A stretch of 64,000 nucleotides of DNA from Schistosoma mansoni (taxonomy: Eukaryota > Platyhelminthes > Trematoda > Strigeidida > Schistosomatidae): the NCBI RefSeq assembly GCF_000237925.1, contig NC_031496.1, positions 10,254,017 to 10,318,016 of the forward strand. The letters run 5' to 3'. The translations under genes were made by a program, and so were the position numbers. This document shows positions 33,936 through 44,079 of the stretch, piece after piece. The first letter of the stretch is position 1, and every line of letters starts with the position of its first letter. The notes under the pieces are model-generated. The model was not told the DNA's origin and did not search any database. It saw nothing but the letters and a program-made list of their open reading frames with translations.

Positions 33936-36501
33936 AAACTTAATGCCAAGTAGCAGTCGTCCCTAAGAGATTTCTTTACTGACAACTCTTATCAAAATCT
34001 AAAAATATTGCTGTGCAACAGAACTAAACATATTTAAATGAGGGGATACTGGGAGTCAAGATCGAGAAAATAATAAACGATGGAGGCATCTACAGCGAAT
34101 TCGTCATATGTTGAAAATATGTAGAAATACAAGTGAAATAAAACATGAAATCGATTTAATTAAAGTTTCCCTAAAGCTCACTCCTATACCGACGACCAAG
34201 GTAGCAAGAGTAGTTGTACAAACTTCTTTGGAATGCAAAAGTTAGGTTTGTGAATATGAATTCCGATAGATTCAGAAATATGTAGATAAACTCGTAAACC
34301 ATGTGCTAAATTAGATGGGATATGATGGATAACTTTTAGAGCTTTACTCAAACCAACTTGTTTTTTGTTTACCGATTGAGAGAGTTGAACTCGTAGTCAC
34401 TCTCACCTGTCCTCTGCCCAACAAAAATGGATGGTGTTCCGCTATGCGATGATGGACTTCCACATTTCCAAAATGGACTGTCTAGAGAAACAGTCATCTA
34501 ACAACTTACTGACGCCGTATAGGAGATACTTTCAATAGCAGTCCCTTGATTCTTACATTACTAAAACACAACGTTCATCAAAGTATTTGTGAATTTTCCT
34601 CAAGCACTATGTAATGGAGCAACCTTAATTGAATTTTTCGAATAATTACTTTGATCATTATAAACCTTTCTTCCAATTACTTAGTTATTTAATATCGTTT
34701 TATAAACACTGTGAAGTAATATAATCACTGTTAGACCACTATTGGTTTTTTTTGTTGAGGCTATATATGTACATAAAAAACCAACGGATTTTTTCGCTCT
34801 ACTCGTCGTCTAAATGGTAATTTCCACCAGATTAAAAAGATAAATCAGGTTCTGCAGTTTATTCTAACAAGACTCAATAGAATTACTAACATAACGGCAA
34901 AACAAAGGCTTTTCCGTTTACCAAGGTATGTTATTATAATATGATAATACGACCGGGAAACGAGATTATGTAACGACTACATTGGACATTCGATCAACAT
35001 ACTCTATATAGTCATATCATACCAGGCACATATTCTGAAATACACAGTGAGCTTGAAGCGGTGACTAATTTTTGTATATAACATTAAGCCATACAGTAGT
35101 TTACACAGAAATGTTTATTTTCTTTGCTCAGTGACCAGTCACAGCTCAACATCTCGCGCCACGTTAACTAGCATGCACAATCACTAGAAGTGGCAGACTA
35201 CAGAACAACCCAAAGTCAAATAGCGTTTTGCCCCTAGAAGAATGTTGATCGTCAGGTAAACAGACAATGTACGACACAACTAATAGTTGTCTGAAACAAA
35301 TTTACAGAAGTGTGTGAGTAAATGGAGTCTGTAGCAGAGCATATTCAAAATTCCAGTGAAATAATGGTGCAGAACCTTCAAATGAATGGAACCAGGTCCC
35401 TCTTTCACAGTCAAGGAATACGGTCAAAGTGGGATATATATGTCCACGTTTGTAACCCAACAAAAACTTGGTCGACGAACCAAATAATGTCTCATTTCCT
35501 CTGATTTGACGTTTCTGAACCCAGGTTGGATCCTGATTATGAAAGTTAGGATCTTAAAAACTGAACTACTGACATCAATCTATCTCTAATAAACTATTAG
35601 TTAATTAGCATTTTTGACAACCGTTTCTTCTTAAATGACGTTTACCAATAGTTCTAAAGGACAGATACCTAATTAAAGGATTTAGCGAAATTACACCCAA
35701 AATACATAATTTATATAATGGTAATGACGATAAGGCAATCGATAATCAGAATATCAAGCTACACTGAATAGATCCAGTGTATTTATTAAACAAACCATTT
35801 GCTTTGAAACTGATTTCCATAAAACATTGTACTGAATGCCGTGTACTACATACAGGAAAGCGAATCACATCCAAATTATATGATGATAAATCCTAAGCGA
35901 TGGAATATTGACAACCCACACTATATTAATTCGTACACTTACTGTAGTCTACCTTACACGACAAACAAATCAACACGAAATAAATAATGAACGCACTAAA
36001 TAAAAACCATAATACAAATCAAGTATAGTAGGATAACCCATCATTTAGTTCATGATTTGTACATAAATCTGAGGTAATGCCATAAGTTCAGATACGGTTG
36101 AAAGCAAAGATATTTACTAAAAATGGATAATCAGCCAGTATGATAATACTTTGTTTTTATTAGTTGGTGAATCCAGAAACTATAACAGAAACAATATACA
36201 GAATATGGTTTAAGATTACGACTGGTTGAAACAAGAAGTGAATATCACCAAGAAGAAAAAAGCAACGAATATTCAGTAATATGCGCTAAAAATAAGATCA
36301 TTTAAAAATCACCTTTAGACAAGTTTCCAGTTATCCAATCTGATTTACACAGTGTGAGTGTGTATGGAGGACATGACAGCCGAATTGAATAAAGGTAGAA
36401 TAAAATGAGATGTTCGGATAGTCAAAGCGGAGGTAAGGGTAAGCACTTAAAACTGAGTGGTCTACTGAAAATGTTCGTTGAATTCTAACTGGAAAATTCA
36501 T
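33936..36501. other. No recognised gene; 3' flank of the FMRP/FXR gene
   Basis: About 2.6 kb, slightly less AT-rich than elsewhere. It should include the FMRP/FXR 3' UTR (36501 downwards) with an AATAAA candidate on the minus strand at 36161-36156. A 60-codon ORF at 35322 has no recognisable domain. Confidence 0.4.
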
Positions 36502-36701
36502 TCAGCTAACAATTGGGGCACACATGTTTTGTCCTCTAGGTCCCATGGAATCCGAACGATGATTCGGTTGATTTCTTTGCTGATTAGGGTTTTTGGAGTT
36601 AACATGGTTGGCTGAAGACTTAGAAACACCTGTATGATTACTCCCACTGTTGCGAACACTTTCACCACCACCTCGTTGAATGGGGGGAATTTGACGAGGA
36701 T
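36502..36701 (-). CDS. FMR1: FMRP/FXR last exon with RGG-like patch and stop
   Basis: The acceptor is caactttag at 36710-36702. The phase-1 join gives DPRQIPPIQRGGGESVR followed by an Asn/Ser/Gln-rich run and GPRGQN, ending at TGA (36504-36502). The RGGG and PRG patches recall the RNA-binding RGG box of FMRP but are much weaker. No further exon is needed. It lies downstream of a 1640-nt intron that contains a degenerate hammerhead element. Confidence 0.78.
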
Positions 36702-39700
36702 CTAAAGTTGAAAGCGAAATACGGATTTTTATGAATATGAAAATAATGATAAACGACGATTCGATGAATAATAATCAATCATTTTAAGCTTTAGATTGTA
36801 CCTGATAAAATAGTGGACTGATAGAAGTTAGATTTGTTCACTACTGGTTCCCGGCTCAGTGGTCTAGAGTTTAAGCATTTGAACTAGAGACTGGATGGTC
36901 AGGGTTTGATTCCTGGTCGCGGAATCGTCTATGAGCACTGCTGAGGGGTGCCGTACTAGAACAAAACGGCTACCCAGTGCTACCATGTTTACACTGATTG
37001 CCTAACTTATATGGGTTTGTAATATCAATAAAATTGTCCTACTTTAAGAAATATAGGACTGAAGTGTGATAGTTTGGACCACAACTTTTTTCGAGAACTC
37101 AGAATGACAGCGAAGAAACGCAATGACGAGAGACATTGACCTAAGATGTTTACCAAACTGATTGTTTGTTTAACCATCAGACAAATGTGGCTTTTCGAAA
37201 TTTTTGTCACATCGATGAATCCGTCTTATGTGATTCACGCAACTGGAAAGTTAGTCTCTAACAACAAAATATATGGTACATATGTACATCCGTTCACACT
37301 GTTACATCTCACATTAGCACAACAGAAAAAAATCGACGAGATGAAAAGAATAATACAATGGTACTAAAAAACTAAGCAATTCATGATGTAATTTATTTTT
37401 GTATTAGTACTGCCGTCATTCATTTCTGCTTATAATTCATACTGTAGTTGTTTTAATGACCTCAGAAAGAATATCATGGGATACAAAAACTACTGTCTAT
37501 GATTTCATGGACTGTTATTTCCATCTACTTATTATATCAATGGAAAGTAAACAGGAGATAGGTTTTTTGGTACTGTATGAACTGTGATACGCAGACAACC
37601 ATCCTACCTCTAACAAATGGCGTTATCGAACTACTTTTGCCACGATATAACAAAGTCTCCATGAGATAAGCTTTTCGCCTGACTTTTAACAAATGAAAAC
37701 AGAAATTTCACCCTTACCTTCCTTGATATCTAAAAGCATTGTTTTAAATAATTAAAAATGATTTTGTAGATATATCAATCACAATATTATTATTATTGAT
37801 TCTAATTTGTTTTTGTTCGTGGTTGTAGAATAAAACTACCTATGGATATGTGATTGCTGATAGTAACTGTGTCGATCCTTTTAAGATAACGTACTGTTCC
37901 AGGTACAGCTTGTCATAGTTAATGCGTTAGTAACGTAATAATATGGCTGAGTCATTCCATATTTCTTCAGTGATGAAAACCCCACATTCTGGTAAGGATT
38001 TTCACTAACTGATTCAATGATTGTATACTGCTACATTTCCTCACATTGAAGAACTTGCCAATAGAGAGAACTAAAATAATATCTTATCGACAAAGGTGGT
38101 TGGGTTATGACGTCAAATATGTTAAGACACCATCCATTTTGTTTATTAGTGGAAAGCGTAACTGTACTTAGCGCAGTCTGTAATTATAACCAGACGGAAT
38201 ATTCTTTCCAAATGAACACGTGACAACACTAGGAAACATTTTATATAAGTTTACCGAACAACTCAAGAGAAGAAAGGTTTAGTAAATTATCGATCAGTAT
38301 ACTCCAATAAAACTCTTCTTAAGGTAGTCTTTTAAACATACCTGGTCTTGTGTGATTGACTTGAGATCTCGGTTTGGGCTGACGCCCGCCAGGATGTGGA
38401 CGTGAATTTGCAATGTTGTTATAAGTAGTTTCTTGTTTCTTCGGTTCCTCCTTATTTGAGCAACTATTTGAATGTACAGCATAGTTAGATTCACTGCATT
38501 TCGAACTTTGATTGTCACCGTTTGATATACGATGACCGTTTTCAGAATGTGTGAGATGATTTGAAGACTCATCATTGCTACAATTACAATTATAAAGAAA
38601 GTACGTTTCCTTTATTCAAAATGAGGTAAAAACATTGCTAAATAGGAATTAACATGATTGCATCCTATGTAGGACTCTATTCAAAAACTTACTTTTTCTA
38701 GGCAGAGAAAACTGAGCAAGTTTATTAATGTCGTTTGACAGGAGATTAGATGAATGGGTTTTTTTCTGATAACGATCTGAAACATAGTGATATTAATAAA
38801 CTTTAAGTAATATGGCTTGAAATCGGTTCTAAGGGATAAATCTATTCATTTATTATGGTTCTTCCGTTGAGAACATGGTGGTATGGAGTGTTTGTCACTC
38901 CTTGACTTCGTTTCCTGAGTCTTCAAAATCCATGTGCATTGAGTTTTTATTTTGTATTTATGTAAGGATAATTATTATTTAGTCGCTGCTTTCTTCTCTC
39001 TATGTTTATGTGAAGTATAAAAATCTGATTCAATGCATATTTATCCTAAATTCGAATTTGTTCGCTACTGTATGTCTACATTGAAAAAGTTTATACTAGA
39101 CACCAAAAATATTTTTTGACATGAAGTGTTTCACACCATATGGATTAATAAAATTCTAGTGTAATATCTTTGATCTTAGGATTTCCGAATATAGTACATC
39201 TCCTAATCCAAAGTACCTACTGTCTTTATTTTTGTCTATAGTTAGAAAGAATGCTTATTTGGAAATCATATCCAATAACGATATTTTGTCTGTGACTGAA
39301 CAGGTTATCATCAATCTAAGATAAAATTTCAAGAGACCCACTGTAAAAGGTCAAAAAGTTATCGAGTGAGCCCCGGCGGAGACAGTCGGTTTTAATGCAG
39401 TAGTTCCCTCTCGTTCTGTGAATGTGGTGTGACAAGTTAGGCTGATGAAAATTTGTATCATCATAAAATTGTTTGTAAATGGACGACCGACAATAATCTA
39501 TAAGGTAGTGGAGTGACGTCAGGAGATGAGGTCCCTTAGCAATCAGTGACCAAGAATAGTTTCTATCAGGATTCTGGAGCTCATGAACATTAACTTGGAA
39601 TCAGGGTTTTCCAACTTCCTTAGGTGGGTCTTTCGTACCCACTGATCCGGTTTAAGAGCCGGACATTTGCTTGTTATCCTTCCAACTTTTTAAACAACAT

Positions 39701-42700
39701 CCATCACGAGAAGGCAGAGAGCAGAATTTCCTTGGCAGCGGCTATATACGCGTGGCCATATCAGAGCATTTTGAGAGCGACGGCGGACTCTCCCCACCCT
39801 TGGTCATACATGGGTATTTAGGGGCGATTCCGCTGTTCACTGTAGTTGTAGAACAGAAATGCGGTTTTTTGTTACCCTATTTAGTGGCTTAAGAAAAAAA
39901 CAGATTGCAATTAGACACCTGTAACAAGTGAATATTTAGTTAGTAGAGATAATAGTAAACAATTAAAAGATATTACTAAAAATGCCGACAACGGCACTGG
40001 TAGAATACCACGTTTAATATAATCAAAATAAGCTGACAAATGCTGGTTCGAAACAAGTAGCGCAACAATCGAAATCCTTGAATATTAACAGTCAGGATAA
40101 TACAGTTTCTATAAAATATGCATTGAGTCTAAGATCACAAAGATCGAAATAAGTTGACATACACACTAGATGAAAAGCTCAGTATTTCATTCAAAATCTA
40201 ACGAGAATTTATTAATTTTACATTTTGTGAAAATCAATTACCTAGAAATATCTTCAAGTGGAATGGTCGCATTCTTGGGTTTTAGTATAGACGGTGGATT
40301 CTCAACACCACGAAGCCGATCTAACTCCTGTAAGCTTGCGACTTGAAATTCCAAAAATAACTGTGTATCACGTATGGCTTGTTGAGTCCCCGTTAACTGA
40401 AATGAAACATGCTCACGATCGTCTTCAGGTGATTTAGAAATTTTGATTCCAACAAGTCCTACTCGATCTACGATATGTTGGACGTGTCGACGACCTGACC
40501 CCAAGATAGGACCTACATATGATTTAGGTATCTGGAAGATGTCTTGAGAGAAGTCCAATAACTTCTTCGCGTTTTTAACAGCGTCTTGTGTCTGGAATCG
40601 ATAGGTACAGTATTTTATTAGGATTTTGTTAAAAACTATGAAAATATAAAATGGGAGGACAACTAATGTTAATAATGTAATTCGATAATCACGTGTAGAT
40701 TTACTTGGCTTTGAACCAAACGTTTTGGTGTTAACGATATTAGCTAGTTGTCGAAACCGAAGTAGATTAAACGGGTTTTGTCTGCAGTTTGGTGGTAAGT
40801 TCCAACACATTAGCATCTAAGTCATTACCCTATGCACTAACAATAACCTTCTAAGCAGCCATATAAATAGATCAGTCAATAGGAATCCGGTTACTTAGCT
40901 CCTCAATTAGATTGTATTTTAGACATTAGTAATATAAACCACCAATCTGACGTCAATTATTTTGGTCAAGCATACTGAGCTTGATGGTCCAGTGGCAAAG
41001 CTGTCACATCAACTTCTAATTGAACAACTGTTTGTTGCTGAGGCACAAGATATGGTTCGTGTTACTAGGTAGAGATAATCAAATACAATTCAGAACTGTA
41101 TACAGGGATTATCTCTATTAACTAAATATTTATTACAAGTATCTAAGTAGTGTTTTTCTCTTCAGCTACATTTCTATTCTGCAGCTTAAGTGAACAGCAG
41201 AATGAAGTAAACAATAAAAAGTCCCATCCTTGAATTGCATTCGTCTAATTTGAGTATTCAAAATCAAATTCCATGTCACCATATTTAACTGAAGTGGAAA
41301 TCGGGTAAACCATATCCATAATCCGGAATTCCCAGACCGATCAGATTTTTTTCGAACCCTAATAGCGTCTTTTGAATGGTTTCCCTAGATTAATGGTAAA
41401 CAGCATTCAAAATATTAAAACTCATATATAACTTTCTTCATTAAAAACAGACTATAACAGGAATTAAATTAGTAAGGATGACTTTTGTTTACGAACTTAC
41501 CAACCTACTTGTTGAAAAAGGCGGAAACAAGTGAAATTGAGAGTCCTAACTAAAACACTGAGGAAACCAAGCGTAAATTCAATAAGCAGTGCGTCTTAGT
41601 AACCCAGTATAAGATCGTATACCACACTGTGAGTTAAACTTATGACTGTTTGGACCGAAGCAAATGTACCATTACTCATTAGTAACAAACCAAGTTTAAA
41701 ATTTTAATCCAGAAGATAATTTATTCTTTAAATAAATTTTACTCTAGCTCGATAAAAATACAAACATGAACACGGAAAGCTTTACATGTTTGTAATTTTA
41801 TCGAGCTATAGTAAAATTTATATAAAAAACAATCTTATGCCCCTAAATGCCCTGATATGGCCGCAGTCAGCCACAACGTAGGACCAGGCACACATGCATC
41901 GGTCCAAGTTGCCATACTTCGTTAGCACAACTAGATGAACACCGGATTCATAGTAGTTAATTTAATTGTGGTAATATATAAAAGGATATAAGGATGTAGT
42001 ACAGGAAGAAAGACAGATATGAAGCAAATTTAATCTCACAGTTTAAGGGAAGATAAAGAGTGTATACACCTGCGCCATGGTACACATGGGCTCCGGTAAC
42101 CTGAAGGAAGCGATGGCGTATGAACCAATCGTTGGTCACGGGCTACCATGGGACTGCATCTCCTGACGTTGTCCCACTGCCTTGTGGATTAGACCTCAAG
42201 GTCGAAGACTTTGGTTGTGGCCCCCTAAGAACACCACCTGCTTCGGTCTGGGCAACTGGGCAGTATCACATCCCATACACATATCAAGTGACTTGCGTGG
42301 AGCATATTTGGTGCCCCTTTGTATTAATATTTGTGTGTTCAAACAAATAAGTTAATCTTATGGACCAAGGTTTTAGACTTGATTTGATACTAATGAGTAA
42401 TGGTACATTTGCTTCGGTCTAAACAGTAATACGTTTAACACAGTATGGTATACGACCTAACACTGGGTTGACACTGTTTGTTTTTTTCACGTTATGTTGG
42501 GGTAGTGGAGCAGTTTCAGCCTATCGATATTCGTTTACAAAGCTATTTCGGATCAAGATTAAGACTCGGTTATTTCGTTAGTTAAATCTCATTACCACGA
42601 ATAACGGGAACTAGCCAAAACAATAAGCAGTTTTGTGATTAACTAGAAGTGTGAGCACGACTTCAGGAATCCATGATATAAAACAAACGGAAAGCGTTGA

Positions 42701-44079
42701 GTACGTGAGTACTTGAATGTTCATGAAATTGTGACCTTTCTTTAGGATAGGTTAAATGTAAAGCATGAACGCACTTACCAGGCCTAGGAATTAACATTAA
42801 CTGTTTGCTACGAGTGAATAAAAATAACTGGCAAAATGAGATCAAGTATCTGGTTTGTGATACGACCAGAGTCGATAAACTTGGCTGCTATTACCAAAAG
42901 ATTTAACCAATGTTAACAGCTCTACACTTGTAGCCAACTGAACCTTTAAGCTAAAGCCATTGGCAAGCGCTGATTTTACCGCATTGAACAAGTTTATCGA
43001 ATTCGAGACAAAATGAAAAAACCTACCTTTCCAGAAATCCTGATATTGCCGGTCTGGCGATCTAACTTTACTGAGAGTACACCTTCAATAGCACTAGCGC
43101 GTCTAATATTTGACCCTTGAGCACCAATTGCATAATGAATTAAATCCAGGGGTATGAGGAATTCTTCAACGAATGGTGATTGCTAAAGGAAACTATAAGA
43201 AAATAAGAAACGTACCTGATTAAGACGAGACGCCACCAACTTTTTAGATAGTTCTTCAGTTTGTTGCAAAATGGATACTTTTTGTCGCAGCATATCAACG
43301 AACGTGTTGTCGATGACCGATGCTCTGTTGATTGTGGAGACATCTGTAGAAATTACAAGCAAACGGGACTTCAAGTTGTACGTCTCACTATCCCCCTTAA
43401 TAACTGGGGACACTGGTTTAAAAGTATCGGGTGCCAAGGTGATCAGGACAGGCAAACCACATCTTCGAGCAAAATGATGGTAATTGGCAGGCTCTTTGCA
43501 ACTGAGAGAAAAACCAAAACAGTATTAATCACAGCTATAGAAAGACAAAGCAAGAAACAGAAACTTGACTTACTATGGAGCTAACTCGTCCGGTATATCT
43601 ATGGCATGGATGTGAAAGGATGAGACGCTAAGATTGGGATGATGAACTCGTGGCCTCAATTGGTGCTTTTCAACAATATCCGTTTTCTCAAGTGATGACG
43701 GATGAGGGACACTAATGCGTTTGTTGGGAAGGACAATTACTTCATTTGGACCAGCATTCTCAGAGGAGAAGTCAGCCATTAACTCCACAATAACAAAACT
43801 CCCACCAATTTTCCTTACGACAGCAGGCCACCAGGCAGAAAGTTTAGAGGCGATTGCATCACTTGGTTGCTCATGATCTACAGATGGCTCGCCAGGAGAG
43901 GAGCTGATTAACACATCAACCTCTAGTCCTTGAACTGGTTCTAAGACCGTTCCTGGGTCTTTTGGAGGTAGACGCAACGAGGAAGGAGGGAGAGTGAATT
44001 CCACAAGGGCTTTCGAGTGGGAAGAATCTAATAGTGTCACATTAAGTTCTTCTAGAGATTTCAACCCATTAATGACACC
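36502..44079 (-). CDS. FMR1: FMRP/FXR-family RNA-binding protein, six exons, 5' end missing
   Basis: FMRP/FXR proteins bind mRNA and ribosomes and control translation and transport of transcripts. I assemble the coding sequence as complement(36502..36701, 38342..38577, 40242..40591, 43027..43182, 43216..43501, 43574..44079), 1734 nt including the TGA stop. Every join has GT-AG ends and phases agree throughout (2, 0, 0, 2, 1). Domain order matches the family: tail of Tudor/Agenet 1, Tudor/Agenet 2 with a WW-P-AVV core, a helical KH0-like stretch, KH1 with G-A-Q-G, KH2 with G-S-G-R, then a Ser/Asn/His-rich tail with GGR and RGGG patches. The first short exon (in FMRP about 17 codons) should lie upstream of 44079 on the minus strand; I could not identify it. 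A possible AATAAA lies about 340 nt past the stop (36161-36156). Introns 3-5 (2435, 1664 and 1640 nt) host repeats; introns 1 and 2 are 72 and 33 nt. A single FMR1/FXR ancestor is likely in flatworms, so the symbol marks the family, not the paralogue. Confidence 0.9.
36845..37035 (+). mobile_element. Degenerate hammerhead element (family B) in an FMRP/FXR intron
   Basis: tRNA-like head ggctcagtggtctagag with a decayed B box (gggtttgattcct), then CTGAGGG and AAAA where CTGANGA and GAAA are needed. Antisense to the host gene, inside intron 5. Stem I GCACTG/CAGTGC is still perfect. Confidence 0.7.
38342..38577 (-). CDS. FMR1: FMRP/FXR exon: low-complexity tail, first part
   Basis: A 236-nt exon between attgtaattgtag and a CCAG|GTATGT donor. 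Joining it to the KH2 exon restores a serine codon at the junction, and the only open phase gives a hydrophilic Ser/Asn/His/Glu-rich stretch ending in PHPGGRQPKPR. The longest ORF at this site is in another frame and looks like a shadow. A disordered tail after KH2 is normal for this family. The exon call rests on splice sites and phase, not on sequence similarity. Confidence 0.75.
39515..39830 (-). repeat. Interspersed repeat D, copy 3 (truncated), in an FMRP/FXR intron
   Basis: Minus-strand copy retaining the 5' two thirds: gggtatttaggggc at its 5' end, atggccacgcgtatatagc, and the cagggttttccaacttcc block. The 3' (TAAA)n end is missing. Same orientation as the host gene. Confidence 0.75.
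40242..40591 (-). CDS. FMR1: FMRP/FXR exon: end of KH1 and KH2
   Basis: The acceptor gattccag precedes ACA-CAA-GAC-GCT, read as TQDAVKNAKKLLDF, which equals FMRP's DQDAVKKARSFLEF at the end of KH1. KH2 follows directly: a Q-I-P-K-S-Y-V-G strand, the G-S-G-R loop, an I-V-D-R helix, and the last helix with LQELDRLR (FMRP: LKEVDQLR). The donor is TCTAG|GTAATT and the exon ends in phase 2. The open frame continues upstream to 40816, but that extension is intron sequence. Confidence 0.9.
41732..41822. ncRNA. Central hairpin of the foldback element (pre-miRNA-sized)
   Basis: 37-bp stem with two mismatches and a loop of about 17 nt, formed by 41732-41768 and 41785-41821. Size and pairing resemble a miRNA precursor, but continuity with the longer palindrome makes a transposon centre the simpler reading. 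Whether it is transcribed is unknown. Confidence 0.4.
41839..42353 (+). repeat. Interspersed repeat D, copy 4, with target-site duplication
   Basis: A 515-bp copy flanked by aatcttat (41831-41838 and 42354-42361; the next base is G on both sides). It runs from gcccctaaatgccctg to a short aaacaaataa tail. The interior 5' half differs from other copies and may be rearranged; the 3' half has the gaaccaatcgttggtcac and ccatgggactgcatctcc blocks. It landed in the right arm of the foldback element. Confidence 0.8.
43027..43182 (-). CDS. FMR1: FMRP/FXR exon: KH1 core
   Basis: A 156-nt phase-0 exon between a tttcctttag acceptor and an AAAG|GTAGGT donor. It encodes the KH1 first strand, the helix with the G-A-Q-G nucleic-acid-binding loop (FMRP has G-T-H-G at the same place), the N-I-x-x-A helix, and the following two strands. 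The final KH1 helix is completed by the next exon. It follows a 33-nt intron (43215-43183). Confidence 0.9.
43183..43215 (-). other. 33-nt micro-intron in the FMRP/FXR gene
   Basis: Starts GTACGT and ends in a pyrimidine run plus TTTAG. Removing exactly these 33 nt joins LNQ to QSPF in frame and links the pre-KH1 helix to KH1 just as in FMRP. An internal TAG ten nt earlier would break the frame, so this acceptor is preferred. Confidence 0.85.
43216..43501 (-). CDS. FMR1: FMRP/FXR exon: linker helix region before KH1
   Basis: The acceptor is ctctcag at 43507-43502 and the donor CAG|GTACGT follows 43216. The exon enters in phase 2 and leaves in phase 0. It encodes the segment that in FMRP carries a KH0-like fold and the long helix before KH1: Y-C-K-E-x-A, then a beta-rich part, then MLRQKVSILQQTEELSKKL, equivalent to FMRP's [23 protein letters not shown]. 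Intron 1 upstream is 72 nt. Confidence 0.88.
43574..44079 (-). CDS. FMR1: FMRP/FXR exon: tandem Tudor (Agenet) domains
   Basis: First exon that could be resolved. A pyrimidine-rich acceptor (ttttcttctag) precedes GGT-GTC-ATT, and the exon ends in phase 2 at a GTAAGT donor (43573-43568). The encoded stretch starts inside Tudor 1 (hydrophobic strand pattern followed by an LPP turn, as in FMRP's FPP). It then passes an acidic/Ser linker and enters Tudor 2, recognisable by the W-W-P-A-V-V strand, the I-V-E-L strand, and an NEVIVLPNKR segment equivalent to FMRP's NEIVTIERLR. It finishes with the IDIPDELAPY segment, which corresponds to FMRP's LDVPEDLRQM. These Tudor domains bind methyl-lysine and methyl-arginine partners in the vertebrate proteins; whether that holds here is inference. 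Confidence 0.9.

Larger units (their letters stand above)
41587..42476. mobile_element. Foldback (long palindrome) element, interrupted by repeat D
   Basis: The left arm (41587-41768) is the inverted counterpart of the right arm, which is split into 41785-41838 and 42354-42476. Removing the repeat-D insertion leaves a palindrome of about 365 bp with arms of roughly 170-180 bp and a 16- to 17-nt loop. Arm identity is near perfect at the centre (37 bp with two mismatches) and falls towards the outer ends, where aacccag / ctgggtt and cgtatacca / tggtatacg still match. It sits in intron 3 of the FMRP/FXR gene. No transposase; a MITE or foldback element is the best guess. Confidence 0.8.

Noticed and set aside
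38294-38575. 93-codon ORF in the frame that is longest here
   Set aside because: The exon is read in another frame, which alone joins the neighbouring exons in phase.
40592-40816. N-terminal extension of the KH2 ORF
   Set aside because: A clear splice acceptor at 40592-40600 and phase with the KH1 exon show that this part is intron.
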